A stretch of 64,000 bases of DNA from Endomychus coccineus (GCA_958510875.1 OY294067.1:250557736-250621735), one strand, 5' to 3'; shown: positions 10,727 through 21,681, counted from the first letter of the stretch. Numbers and translations are program-made. Notes: generated by a model from the letters alone, not told the origin.

Positions 10727-11739
10727 TACATAAACACAGTGTTTGAAGATCTCTGTAAAGAAAAATAAAACTGGAGTGAGTGGTCTGAATAGAAGTCATC
10801 CAACCCGAAACCCTAGACCTCCCGGGTTCAATGGAGCAATCAATATAAAAATAAAAAAAAATCATCATGACTATGATCTAACAGTCATTCGTTACAGCTG
10901 ATATACTCAGAGTTGTGAAGGCTACAGAATCTAATATATATAACATTGGTACCGCTTATGAGCCAATGAAACGTCACATAGAGAGCTCCCGAGTCATTAT
11001 GGGGTACCCACTTATGGGCCAGTACAATATGTACTCAACAAATTCGTCACCTGAGGGTAGATGACGATTCAAAGAGTACTTCATAAGAACCACTTTGAAT
11101 TATTGGAAGTGAAAATTTAACACGGTCATGGTTAGTTGCAAGTGTGCGCGGCCGGCGGCCGCAATAGTTCGAAGAAGCTGTTTCGTTTGATGTCGGCATC
11201 ACAAAGAAAGCCATAGCTAAAAGAAGCAATGAAGCTATAGCTTATTGCCGCATCAATTTACATGCTTTCCTAGATGTATTAGAATTTGATGTCCTGGTGT
11301 CCACAGCAGATACAGATAATTCAATTCTTGAAGTGTCATACGTGAAATAAAATATGCAAATTTGATATGCGTCGCCTCAATCGATTTCATAATGCCATTG
11401 GCTCACAATAAAAAAACGTACCTACGATGCAAACAATGTGTGATGGAGAAAATTAGAAAAGGAACAGCATCGAACATGATGGAGATGCAGGAATTGAGTT
11501 TCGAAATCAGCATTATGTCCCGGGTAATGCTTCGAAGATTGGAACATTCAATAAAATACTCAGCTATGATTATTGGGATTTGCTATAACATACCTTCTCA
11601 GGCAAAGTACCGAGAGTGAAAATTTGGCGAATCTACAAAAATTAGCTGTTTAATAAGATGATGTTAATTTATGAAAGAATTTTAGCTCGTCATTTTACAT
11701 CACCATTTGAAAAAATTTTTCGCGTTCTTGAAAAATCAT
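10727..11739. other. Upstream region of the OR exon; nothing recognised
   Basis: A small GC-rich island near 11147..11163 (GCGCGGCCGGCGGCCGC) stands out in AT-rich DNA. A 60-codon open frame crosses it on the minus strand (11229..11047) but resembles nothing I know. No promoter motif is identified. Confidence 0.4.
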
Positions 11740-12602
11740 AAAGGATACCGCACACTTTAGTAGGGAAAGTGGCCCCCTGTCGAATTGGCTGAATTTTCGA
11801 TATGTTATAGTCCAAGTCATTCCGAACAAAAAGTTCAATGGGCACAACTTTTTCTATAGGCTGGTTTTGGCGCTAGAGGCCAATGAAAACTTTCATTTGT
11901 TCTTCATTGTTAAACAACACGAAACGTTATCCTGGATAATAATCACTTTTCTGAATAATCAAGATCTAAACAGTCATTAATATGACTGACGTTAAGATGA
12001 TAGATTTAGAAAGAAAATCTTTTTAAGGCCATTTTATAGACAGACTTGTAATATTTCTCATTCTTTTTCATGGCATAAAATTATTCAGGATGGTCGAACA
12101 ATATTTTTCAGTAGGTACGGAACTTTTCGAATATAACTTTCGATTTCTTTTAAAAGGAACACTCCTTATATTTTTCGACTATGTGATGTAGAATACGGTG
12201 TAGAATAGGATTCAAAAACATTTTTTCATTGTAGATCCCTAAGACGATTTGTAACCATTTTCGAATTATTGCACTTTAAAAATTGTAGGTAGCTGGAACA
12301 CACTGTATAATTGGCCACATGTAACAACACCAAAGAAAAATACTCTTAACAGTATGTCATAGTAATGACTGTTTAGATCTTGATTATTCAGAAAAGTGAT
12401 TATTATCCAGGATAACGTTTCGTGTAGTTTAACAATGAAGAACAAATGAAAGTTTTTATTGGCCTCTAGCGCCACAACCAGCCTATAGAAAAAGTTGTGC
12501 CCATTGAACTTTTTGTTCGGAATGACTTGGACTATAGCATATCAAAAATTCAGCCAATTCGACAGGGGGCCACTTTCCCTACTAAAGTGTGCGGTATCCT
12601 TT
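11740..12602. mobile_element. 863-bp foldback element, about 240-bp inverted arms
   Basis: The left end AAAGGATACCGCACACTTTA and the right end TAAAGTGTGCGGTATCCTTT are exact reverse complements. The arms (about 11740..11980 and 12360..12602) match closely through GGCCCCCTGTCGAATTGGC, TTTTTGTTCGGAATGA and TTGATTATTCAGAAAAGTGA, with a spacer of about 380 bp. No clear target duplication and no coding sequence are visible. It is a non-autonomous terminal-inverted-repeat element. Confidence 0.85.
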
Positions 12603-13607
12603 GCACTTTCGCTACTTCGCCTGACAGGACGACAATTGATATTGATTATCTACAACCGTTGAATAATACATAAAAATATCATAAAATATGAATTTTCGTC
12701 TGTTAATTTCACAATTACTGTTATGAACCAAAATATGTTTTATCATTTATCTGCATAGAATTAAGGAGAAAGTAGTGTTATATTAATTATTTCCATTTTC
12801 GCTCTAAGGGTCATCTTTTCTGAGTTGTTTCGTTCGAATTCGACTCAATTAAAGTTAAGGCTATGTGTCATATTCTAACAGATTCATAGACACCAGAAAC
12901 AATAGAATTGGGATGACAGATGTGTAATTAGTAATGTTATGACAATATATTTATGTTCATATAATAAAGAATCATAATTGTCAGTTAGTTTGTTGCTTCA
13001 AAAATCCTTTATTATACAATAGTCGTGGATAAAGTATACTATTAAACTGGCGTACAATGGCTATTACACGTTGATAATATGAGTATAGGTACTATTAAAT
13101 AGTATGTAAATATTGCATTATAATGAAAAACAACATGTTCGGACGTCTTGTTCCATCTTACGTAGTTTTAAAGTCATAGTCATAAGCGTCGCCGAATAGA
13201 TAAGTAATAGTATATTCTGTAACAAGGTTAGAATGAAAATTCCACACCTGTAATTTTGAACCAATCAAAATACGTTATTTTGACAGATCACCATGGTAAC
13301 GGAGGTATTAGAGCCACAATCTTCTATCAATGCGAATAAATAAGTCATGGTACGATGATTGATCATTACATCAGACACATATTTGCATATAGTATGATTT
13401 TCAAATCGATTCATTTTTTAAACAAAGAATATTATTGGTTTTACTGGCTGTGCAATATTCTTTATTGCAACAAAACGCGAGTTTTTTTGATGTTTTGAAG
13501 TGTCAAAATACAATGATCACAGCCTCCCATGATTGATGCTTGCTGACGCTGGTTATGAATTCCATACCATTAAAGCGCGCATAACGCACGTTAATAAAAA
13601 CGTGAAA
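12603..13607. other. Intergenic, nothing recognised
   Basis: AT-rich sequence without recognisable coding or repeat structure. Confidence 0.5.
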
Positions 13608-14340
13608 AAACAATTTTCTACCAGTTGTAGTTACTCAAAGCTTATGTACAATTCAAGAATATACTATTTTCTATCTTGAAATGGTATTCCCATGCAACTG
13701 CAATGAGTAGAAATTACCAATTTGAAGGCCTAAATAATTGCTGACAAAGCTATGACGCGCTATGAATCTGTTCACGCAGCCTCCCGAAAAACCTCTGAAA
13801 TTATAATTTTCTACCACTTGTAGTAAGTACTTTTGAGCTACTACAATCAGTAGTTATCAACAGTTTATAGGCTAAGAGTCCATTGGTGTGAAGACAAACT
13901 GAATATTATTATGTAATCTGTTCCTGTAGGTATGAATCTATAAAACTAATATTTTTTCATTTTCTACCACTTGCAGTAGCCCGAAGTAAATAAAAAAATC
14001 AAAGAGTATAATATATTCCATTATAAAACTGCATTACCGTGTAACTACGATGAGTAGAAAACAATATCTTAAAGGGCAGACTGAGAAGCCATTACATGGC
14101 CATTACCGAAACTGCAAAGCACATTAAATTTGATAAAATTATAACTTTCTACCACATGTACTTGTAGTAATCCAAAATTGATATAAAATAGAAGAATATA
14201 TTATGTTACGCTTTAGGTTGCCATTTTCATGCAACTACAATGGGTAAAAATTTCAGAATTATCAAAGGCTTGTAACCCATACCTAGAGGATGGTATCGAA
14301 ACTTTGACGCAATGTAAATTTGTTATATTTGCCTATCTAG
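13608..14340. repeat. Degenerate tandem array, unit about 150-190 bp
   Basis: TTTTCTACCACTTGTAG-like boxes recur at about 13612, 13806, 13960 and 14146. Each is followed about 80-110 bp later by a CATGCAACTACAATGAGTAGAAA-related segment of opposite-looking sequence. Copies are strongly diverged. A looser copy of the same boxes appears at about 25900..26320, so the unit is dispersed as well as tandem. Confidence 0.6.
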
Positions 14341-14490
14341 GTTTCCAGCAGTTGAAAAATAACATAAAAAAATAGATGATTTTTAGTTTTTTATTTTATA
14401 TGAATGGTTACAAGTGATAATAAATCTAATTATTTATATTATTTTGACTATTGTAATTATTGTTTATATGGAAAACGCAATTATTATAAA

Positions 14491-15651
14491 CTATGGCAGG
14501 TTGATTGGAAGTAGTTGCCTTTGTTCTTGATTCAGAGATTCTCGAATCGTCTTTTCCGAAGTTGAAGCAGACCTCATTGCGTCAATTATTTCCTGATGAT
14601 GGCCCGAGTCTATTTGCAGATATGGTTTTATTTAGTGGCTGCTACCATGACCGGTTATTTTAATCAATTGCTGTTCTCCAATTCGAGTTTTGGCTAAAGT
14701 TGAAACAGCAGTGGCCCTTGCAGAATGATTTGTTATTTTGATCTTTTTGACATCAATTCCAATCAATGATGCAGCGGATTTGAACCAAGAAGATATTGTA
14801 TTCTGTCCAACTGGATTGTTCTTGTACTAGCCTTTGGAACTGGGATTCTTCCAGTTTGGATTTGGCGTCAAAAATAAACGCTTCGTTTTGATGGGGCCTC
14901 GCTTGCTTGTGAGTTTTTTTAACAGTCTCACTGGGCATATTTCTTCGTTAAGTGTATTCGGTACTAGCCACTAACTGTCAGCCATTTTCTTTGAGCCGCC
15001 TTGGGTGGTCTTGGGAAAAACCGGGTTATACTCAATGCGGCCTGTTGGTTCTCCACTGTTGTTTTTTTCCTCCACAAAATATTCGAGTTGTGCTGCCGCT
15101 CCTTCATTTCCTCTCCAGGCCAATTCATGACCAGCAACTTGGAAAAGCTTTTTCTGCAGTCCTTCCGGAGTGTTTTCGTCCCAAAGCTCAATAATTTTTC
15201 TCAGCTCGTCTGCTGATAGTGCAGATGAACTTTCCTTTCTCTTGGTTTAATCCATTTGTAGCTTCTGGCGCTTAGCATTTTTTGCAGCTCTTGCGTTCAA
15301 AAATTGTATGTCAGAGAATGAATTATATTTGCGATTATACTTTTCAAAAAAATATTCCTGCAACTGCTTGGCTGTGGAATTCCATAAAAATTTGATAACA
15401 CTCTCCTTGTTGTCTTCGGAGTTCTTTTTTCGCATGTTGAAACCATAGTCTTCAAGAATAAGCGCCAGTTCTTCCACAGGTATATCCGCTCTATCGAAAT
15501 TGAACGATTTTTCTGCGCAAAAGTTTGTAAACTGCCTCCATACGCTTGACTTCGATTTCCTGGTATTCGTGGGTGTCAACTGCTCAATATCCTGGCGAAT
15601 ATTTTCTTTACTTTCTTGACCGAAGCGAAACATTCTTTTACGTCGTGCCAC
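14491..15651 (-). pseudogene. Crypton tyrosine recombinase, single-exon pseudogene
   Basis: From the ATG at 15651 one frame runs 387 codons to the stop at 14491, broken only by four stop codons (about 15250, 14962, 14828 and 14635) and no frameshift. The N-terminal half has a SAM-like/core-binding region: SSVWRQFTNFCAEKSFNF and VEELALILEDYGFNMRKKN. The C-terminal half is the recombinase domain, with WRGNEGA (first catalytic Arg), ITNHSARATAVSTLAK (His-x-x-Arg), IGEQQLIKITGHG and KPYLQIDSGHH (likely nucleophile Tyr). This R-HxxR-H-Y set and order are those of Cryptons, related to KIAA1958-type DUF3504 proteins. The intact reading frame length suggests recent death. Cryptons move by site-specific recombination through a circular DNA. 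Confidence 0.88.
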
Positions 15652-15866
15652 TTGACAGCTTCAGAAGTGAAATAATAAGTTCGAGGTTAGGGTCTCACTT
15701 AGTTACCATGGCAACTCAACAATCAAGTCTACCACACATTTTATGTTTCGCTGGTGACTTGATGAAGAAAATAATTTGCATTGTTGAGAATCGAAAATAA
15801 ATTTTAAAAATATTTGATTTTCCACCACAATTCGGTGTGGAATTTTCTTACCGAATACCACGTGAA

Positions 15867-15990
15867 GTCAAATTAATATCCGGAAATTTTTTCTCGCTCA
15901 TAAATATTTTTAGAAAATTTTCCTCGTCTGCGACTCGGGAAATTTTCAAATTATTCATGAACTCGAAAAAATTTCCGGAAATAATTTGAC
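15867..15990. repeat. Palindromic MITE-like repeat, 124 bp
   Basis: GTCAAATTAATATCCGGAAA at the left mirrors TTTCCGGAAATAATTTGAC at the right, with partial pairing inside (TTTTTTCTCGCTCATAAATA against TCATGAACTCGAAAAAA). It is a near-perfect hairpin at DNA level with no coding role. Confidence 0.75.
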
Positions 15991-16032
15991 CTCTAGTAGT
16001 ATTACTAGTGAAACTAGCAGACAATATCAATG

Positions 16033-16140
16033 AAGATCTTATTAGATTTGTATGCAGCTTAGTAGATATTTGTATAATTGAATGGCCACAAATTCCTACA
16101 AATGTAGTGGTACGTTTTCCTAGTCCTACGCTTTGAAGTT
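16033..16140 (-). repeat. Dispersed repeat, inverted relative to 21190..21298
   Basis: About 100 bp, nearly 90 percent identical by eye to the plus strand at 21190..21298 (CGTAGGACTA, TGTGGCCATTCAATTATACA). Both copies have an open frame, but every difference I see changes the amino acid, so coding constraint is unlikely. Confidence 0.7.
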
Positions 16141-16862
16141 GTCGATTCCACGGTAACAATTTTTTCATTAATAACCGTAGGACAAAAAAAAACACATATT
16201 CAGTTAGTGCATTCCTTGCCTTAATCGAATAGTGTCCTACCAAAAAATGGGTCTGTATCGCTTGTCCTACAAGAATATTGAAAATAAAAATTTTTCGTAG
16301 TTGTAGTTTTAGTAACTTGGGACACATATATTCGTAAGCAGAATCAATATTTATTTTGAAATGATATGTGCAATATTCGTTATGCTTAATAGAAAATTTA
16401 CTGATGAATTGTACTTTTAAAAAAATTTTAATTATCAAAAAAGTGAGTATAAATTGTGAGTATCGATAAATTTTAGACAGAATAAATTGAATGTTTTAAA
16501 TAATTATACTTTTTTAAGTATCTCAGTTTTTGTATTAAGTTTCTTAGTGAAAACGTTTTTATAGAAAAATTTACTGCAGAAAGATTTTGTAAACATTGCA
16601 GCAAGCAAACATACTGGTGAAGCTAATAAAAGCGTGTTAAAAACACTCGGAGCTGGGTGGACTATTTTATTCTCTATTCTACCGAACGTATGCAGCAAGA
16701 TTTTTAGGGTATACAGGCGGTTTTTTATATCGATTTGACCAGATACCCCCTAAAATTTATTTGATTGTCTTACCTTTCATAAGAACTGAACTCCTTATAA
16801 CAAGAGGAATGATATCCGATGATCTCGTCATCCCAACTATCGGGCAGTACCACATCTTTATA

Positions 16863-18290
16863 CTGGGTTTCCCATAATGGACTACCCATTTTATATTATA
16901 AATAAATTCCCTACGAGATAACCAAATAGGTTGTTCTCTGTGGGATTATCTTCTGTAGTCTTTGGGATTTAAGTTAATTATTAATCAAGTAGGCGCCTGT
17001 CACAACTAAATTTTAAATTAATAATTTCGTGGAACGCCATTTTTCTACGAGAAGATTGTTAGTTTTCATGAATAATTATCTAATTTTTTTGCTTTGAGAC
17101 ATTATTTCAACATCCGTTTGAACTTTCATGGATTACTCAGTCCAACAATGTGTGTTTTGTGTAGAAACTTACATAAGAAGCATATCGATAGAAGAAGTTA
17201 GGCGTACATTCCGGCGTCAGTTTGGTAGCAAATGGTTCTGTACAACATTTGAAGAAGCCTGGACGTCGAAGAACAGTTCGTTCACCAGAAAATATTGAAC
17301 GAGTTAGAATTGTGTTTACGGGAAGTCCTAAAAGGTCTGCTAATCGACAAACCCTTGTCCTAGGAATATCGAAGGGAAGCTTGGATCGAATTCTTCGAAG
17401 AGATTTAAAATTTCATCCCTATAAATACCAAAAGGCACAGCACCTCAGCAATCAAGATAAAGAAGCAAGGTTAGCATTTTGTCAAGAATATTTGGATTTA
17501 CATCAAGGAGCAATTCACAGTCTCCTAATGATCGACGAAGCAAATTTTTATTTGAACGGCATGGTCGATAAACATAATTTTAGATACTGGTCAAATGAAA
17601 ATCCTCGTGAAATCTTCACACAGAACCTTCATAATCCAGAAGTTGTTGTGTGGTGTGGAGTAGGATCTTTTGGTATTATTGGCCCTTTTTTTGGAGGATG
17701 AAAATAACCGCGCTGTAACAGTAACATCCGAGCGCTACGTTAATATGCTAGAGACATTTCTCATTCCAGAAATAAATAGACGAGGATTACTAAACAATGC
17801 CTTACTATTCCAACAAGTTGGGGCAACAGCTCATACCGCCAGAAACTCAATGAGGGCCCTGCGAGAAATGTTTAATGGCCGACTCATTTCTCGATTCGGA
17901 GATTTGCCTTGGCTTTCGAGGTCCCCCGACTCAACGGCACCCGATTTTTTCTTGTGGGGATATTCAGAAGCCAAAGTGTTTGCGAGTCGTCCAGGTACAA
18001 TCGAGGAACTGAAAGTCAAAATTTGTGAAGAAGTTGAAGGAATAGACGAAGGTTTGCTACGCCGTGTAATGAACCACTTTTCATCTAATATTGAAAAATG
18101 TGTTGAAGTTGGTGGAGGTCATTTAGAAGACGTGATTTTTAAAAGTTAGAATTAAATTAGCCACATATTCATAAATTATCATAAATCCCAAAGAGTTAGC
18201 TGTAATTTAGTAAAATAAAAAGTTTGTTTTGTTAACTTAAAAAATTTTAATTCAAATATTAAAATGGGTAGTCTATTATGGGGAACCCAG
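16863..18290 (+). mobile_element. mariner/Tc1-like (IS630-type) DNA transposon, 1,428 bp
   Basis: Terminal inverted repeats of about 35 bp start CTGGGTTTCCCATAATGGAC on the left and CTGGGTTCCCCATAATAGAC (reverse strand) on the right. TA flanks both sides (16861..16862 and 18291..18292), the target duplication of this superfamily. A transposase pseudogene lies inside. The insertion splits the exon described at 16774..18430. Confidence 0.92.
17128..18149 (+). pseudogene. Transposase of the 16.9-18.3 kb mariner-like element
   Basis: ATG at 17128 starts MDYSVQQCVFCVETYIRS, then a helix-turn-helix start (EEVRRTFRRQF). A short deletion with frameshift at about 17221 removes the rest of the first HTH. 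The frame resumes with KKPGRRRTVRSPENIERVR and the FHPYKYQ and LSNQDKEARLAFCQEYLD segments typical of this group. A second frameshift lies near 17690. Catalytic acids: first Asp kept (LLMIDEANF); second replaced by Val (FQQVGATAHTA, where Asp is expected after QQ); third region kept (APDFFLWGY). Two frameshifts plus loss of a catalytic Asp make it inactive. Confidence 0.9.
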
Positions 18291-19030
18291 TATTTGTGTT
18301 TGTGATGCATTCGAGACTTTAAAAACTGTTTGCAAGAGAGCAGAATATCCTCAGAAAACTTTTTTGTTTCCTCTCTTTTCTCGCGAAACTTTGGATTTCC
18401 ACGAAGTACAGTGCACAAAAAACAATCCATATTAACTCATTGAGGTTTCAATTTTTGAACGACACTTTGACTGAAATATTTCTACACTGTAGATGCTTGT
18501 ACTGCTCCAACCTGCTACAATCGTACTCGATCAAATACTGGTGGAGAATGGTACATGCTAATCTGGGCTGCTTGACATATACTACAGTTTTACGGAGTAG
18601 AGAATTGTGTTTGGGCTTCTTTTTCAATGTCTAACGACAACGTAATTTACTCGGGATTGTTAACGAATTTAAATCTGTATCGAAATGTAAAGTTAAATAT
18701 GTGGACAAAATACATCAATTCCTGGAAATACATACCACTTTTCTCTTAGCGAAGCTCAATATGGTGTTACTAGTTCTCATCAATACAATAAATTCATGAA
18801 CAAACAAAATCGACAGATACAACTGAAACGTATGCTAAAGTTACACTGGCAAGTGCCCCCCGATAAGTCATTTATTAATAATCCTAACTTCACTAATAAA
18901 ATAACCAATACATTTATGAGAGCTAATGGTAAACTTGCATTTAAATGCAAATTAAATGTGAAACAATTCCTTGGCTTTTAAAAATTCAAATCTTCATGAT
19001 TCGGGTATATATAAGATCCAGTGTAATGAC

Positions 19031-20345
19031 TAAAGTGAGGCATTTATGAAATTTTCATATTTGGCCTATTTTTCATATTATATGATATTTTTCCGAATTT
19101 TTCATATTTTCAACTATTTTTAAATTTTTAGCATATCTGTAACAATTTTACAAACAATTCCTTCCTATACAATTTAACCAAAACATTTTATTATTTTTGC
19201 AAGTAAAGTAAATTTAAAAGCTCTCAATTTGTGTTGCTGGACTGGTTTTGCATGTAGCAGCTATAATTTTAAGAGAAGGACAATTACTATTCCTAACGAA
19301 AAGTTTATACTTCTCCTATCAGATGCAGCACCTTATATGGTCAAGAAAGGCCAAAATTAAAAAGAATTTTATCCACAAATAATTCATACTACTTGTTTGG
19401 CCCATGCATCAAATAAGGTGGCAGAAGTTAAAAAAACTTTCCCCTTGTAAATGATTTGATATCTTGCGTAAAAAAAATATTTTTAAAAGCTCCACTTAGA
19501 ATTCAATTTTATAGAGCGCATTTATCTAATCTTCCTCTTCCACCTCAACCCCTTTCAACACGTTGAGGAACGTGGTTAGAGGCTGCTCCTTTTTATGCCG
19601 AAAACTTTACTCAAGGACTGTTATACAAGAATTTGAAGATGATTCTTCTCAGCCTCTCTTACAAGCCAAAACATTGCTTACCAATCACATTTTATGTCAA
19701 CAAGTTTCATTTATAAAAACCAATTATAATTTTATTCCAAACACTATTATCCAATTAGAGTCATCCAAATTATCTTTGATAGAGGCGGTAAATTTAATAA
19801 AAGAATTTGAGCAAAAATGCAAAATTGTTCCGGGACATATTGGAAACCAAATATATGAAAAATTCAAAGCTGTAATTGATAAGAACCATGGCTACAAATT
19901 CCTTTCACAAGCAGCTAATGCTTTAATTGGAGATTTTGATGAAACATTCACATTGGGAGCAGAAATTTTGTCACATTTGAAAAACGCCCCTATTACGTCT
20001 GTTGACGTAGAGAGAAGCTTTTCTCCATTTAAACATATGTAAACTGATATGAGGCGAAACTTTTTGTCAGAGAATTTCGAGAAATACTTAATTGTTTATT
20101 GTTTTAATAATTAAATTAATCATGTAAAAATTGTTTTGGTAGATATATTTTTAAATAACAAAATACTGAACTATGTTTTGTTTTATTTCAAACAACCCCA
20201 TTAAAAAGCAATTGATTGTGAAAATTGAAATATTAATTTTTAAATAATTTCATATTTAATTTTTTTTTATCATATTTCAACTAAATTTCGTTTATATATA
20301 AGATCATATTTCCCACTTTTTTTTCTTCATATTTGCCTCACTTTG
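19031..20345 (+). mobile_element. hAT DNA transposon, 1,315 bp, nested in a PLE
   Basis: Ends are TAAAGTGAGGCATTTATGAA on the left and, reversed, CAAAGTGAGGCAAATATGAA on the right. The 8-bp flanks GTAATGAC (19023..19030) and GTAACGAC (20346..20353) match at 7 of 8 positions, fitting the 8-bp hAT duplication. Subterminal repeats of TTTTTCATATTT type occur near both ends. The transposase inside is decayed. Confidence 0.9.
19284..20114 (+). pseudogene. hAT transposase C-terminal half
   Basis: Readable segments in order: LLLSDAAPYMVKKGQN near 19315, IIHTTCLAHASNKVAEVK near 19385, LPLPPQPLSTR near 19530, then a long open stretch 19563..20042 ending with APITSVDVERSFSPFKHM, and DMRRNFLSENFEKYLIVYC after an in-frame stop. 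Asp in SDAAPY and the ERSFS block belong to the RNase-H-like catalytic core and the dimerisation region of hAT transposases, most like the group related to CGGBP1. The N-terminal BED finger is missing and several frames are needed, so it is inactive. Confidence 0.85.
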
Positions 20346-20730
20346 GTAACGACAGTGCTTAATGTTATGTTGGTTTAAGTAAGAGGAATGCTACGAGCTC
20401 CAAAGAGCATTTTTATCATGTTTGTACTAATAACATAGATAAGTCAAGAAACTATGTCGTACAAACTGGTCATACAATTGGAACATCGGGACTTTCTCAA
20501 AATACAGTAACGGACCTTACTTGGGGACATTGAAAGCTATAGAAATGTATAAACATAGAGATCAATCACTGAGTTTAGATTTCTCTCCAATTCAAAACAA
20601 TTCATTATTGGAATTCTTCAATGAACCAAAAACATTATCTGTTGAAATTATAAAACAGTTCACACTTTGGATACACTATATACTATACATAAGAAATAAT
20701 CACCCTTATCCACTATAAATACTGTTGAAG

Positions 20731-20778
20731 TAAGTACTGAGGACCTTTCGGCTACCAAGTAGCCATCATCAGAGTAAA
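20731..20778 (-). ncRNA. Hammerhead-ribozyme-like motif in a PLE end
   Basis: Minus strand: TTTACT-CTGATGA-T-GGCTAC-TTG-GTAGCC-GAAA-GGTCCTC-AGTACTT. The core is complete, stem II has six perfect pairs, stem I pairs TACT/AGTA, and stem III is two pairs (A-U, G-C) closing GUC, with CUC as the cleavage triplet. A related copy at 37852..37898 changes the second stem III pair to A-U, a compensatory difference. Confidence 0.8.
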
Positions 20779-20867
20779 CTATATTATGAATCTAAACGTG
20801 CTCCTGTTTGAATACTATTTTAACTATTTATTGTATTTAAACGAGCACATTTTGATTTACAATTTAG

Positions 20868-20910
20868 TTTACTCTGATCATGGCTACTTGCTGGCCGAAA
20901 TTGACTCAGT
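20868..20910 (+). ncRNA. Decayed hammerhead-like motif
   Basis: Plus strand TTTACT-CTGATCA-TGGCTACTTGCTGGCC-GAAA. The catalytic G of CUGAUGA is changed to C and stem II has mismatches, so it should not cleave. It is the inverted partner of the motif at 20731..20778. Confidence 0.6.
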
Positions 20911-20960
20911 TCATTAACAGTATTTTGAGTGGATAAGGGTGATTATTTCTAATTTGTAGA

Positions 20961-21681
20961 AATACTTCATGATTATTTTCGGTCAAGTATTACCTGCAAT
21001 ACTTTCATTTATAAGAAACAGCTTAATGGTGGCCTTATTACTGGTTGTAATTTACCCTTTCCCTAATTGGACCTTTATCGCATTGTTTTCTAATTTTAGA
21101 CGGTTAATCATATAAATATTCAAAATTCAGTTTCCTTAACTGTTTTGGTTTGAAAGATATCCAATTGTTTATAGACTAACAATACATTATCGACAACTTC
21201 CAAGCGTAGGACTAAGAAAACGTATCACTACATTTGTAGGACTTTGTGGCCATTCAATTATACAAATATTTACTAAGATGCATACAAAAAATCAGCTGGT
21301 TATTAATGATTTTTATGACCTCGTTATTTCGACATATTCGGCGTTGAGGACGCTCTAATTCAAACCATCGATTTTGTAGGACAATTCTTTTTCCGAGTTT
21401 ATTATCATATTATCTTAAAATTCCAATAAAAAATTCAGTGTTAGTCAGACAATTTCGACACCCTACCAAATCTACATGTTCTACACAGGGGAAAAACTTG
21501 GGCGTCTCGTCAAACCAAACGAACTCACGAAGATTCAGCCTGTTATTCATCAATTAAAAAAACATGCGGTGGCTGCTGGACTATGTGATTTTGTTCATAT
21601 TCTAAAATTAAAGTTAATATGTTATATATCTCCAGACGGTATTCAAGGTCATGACGTCATAACGTTGATATCAAGTAATGG
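20961..21681. other. No gene; repeat copy at 21190..21298
   Basis: Contains the plus-oriented copy of the repeat described at 16033..16140. The open frame at 21476..21694 is unrecognised and ends in the adjoining palindrome. Confidence 0.45.

Larger units (their letters stand above)
16774..18430 (-). pseudogene. Cys/His-rich first exon of an unrecognised gene, split by a mariner
   Basis: The ATG at 18430 begins MDCFLC, then KKFSEDILLSCKQFLKSR. The frame stops at the mariner border (18291). On the other side, 16860..16774 continues in exactly the same frame when the mariner and one TA are removed: KDVVLPDSWDDEIIGYHSSC, then YKEFSSYER and a GTAAGA donor. The joined exon has 75 codons plus two bases and no defect other than the insertion. 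The pattern C-x2-C ... L..R...KYKDV.LP ... GYHxxCYKxF recalls N-terminal exons of uncharacterised, often multicopy, insect proteins; this is from memory. The next exon is not identified. Confidence 0.55.
18640..20960 (+). mobile_element. Second Penelope-like element, interrupted by a hAT
   Basis: Before the hAT, about 18720..19020 carries the linker between RT and endonuclease (NKITNTFMRANGKLAFKC) and the start of GIY-YIG (GIYKIQCND). The rest of the endonuclease resumes after the hAT (about 20354..20650), with frame changes. The 3' part 20690..20960 has inverted ends with TAATCACCCTTATCCACT and AGTGGATAAGGGTGATTA. Each end contains a hammerhead-like motif. The RT itself is absent. Confidence 0.75.

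Noticed and set aside
14952..15216. Plus-strand open frames over the Crypton
   Set aside because: Shadow frames of the minus-strand recombinase, which has recognisable catalytic motifs.
15848..16438. 196-codon minus-strand open frame
   Set aside because: It runs through a palindromic MITE and a dispersed repeat; compared with the other copy of that repeat, all differences I see change the amino acid. Composition is AT-driven.
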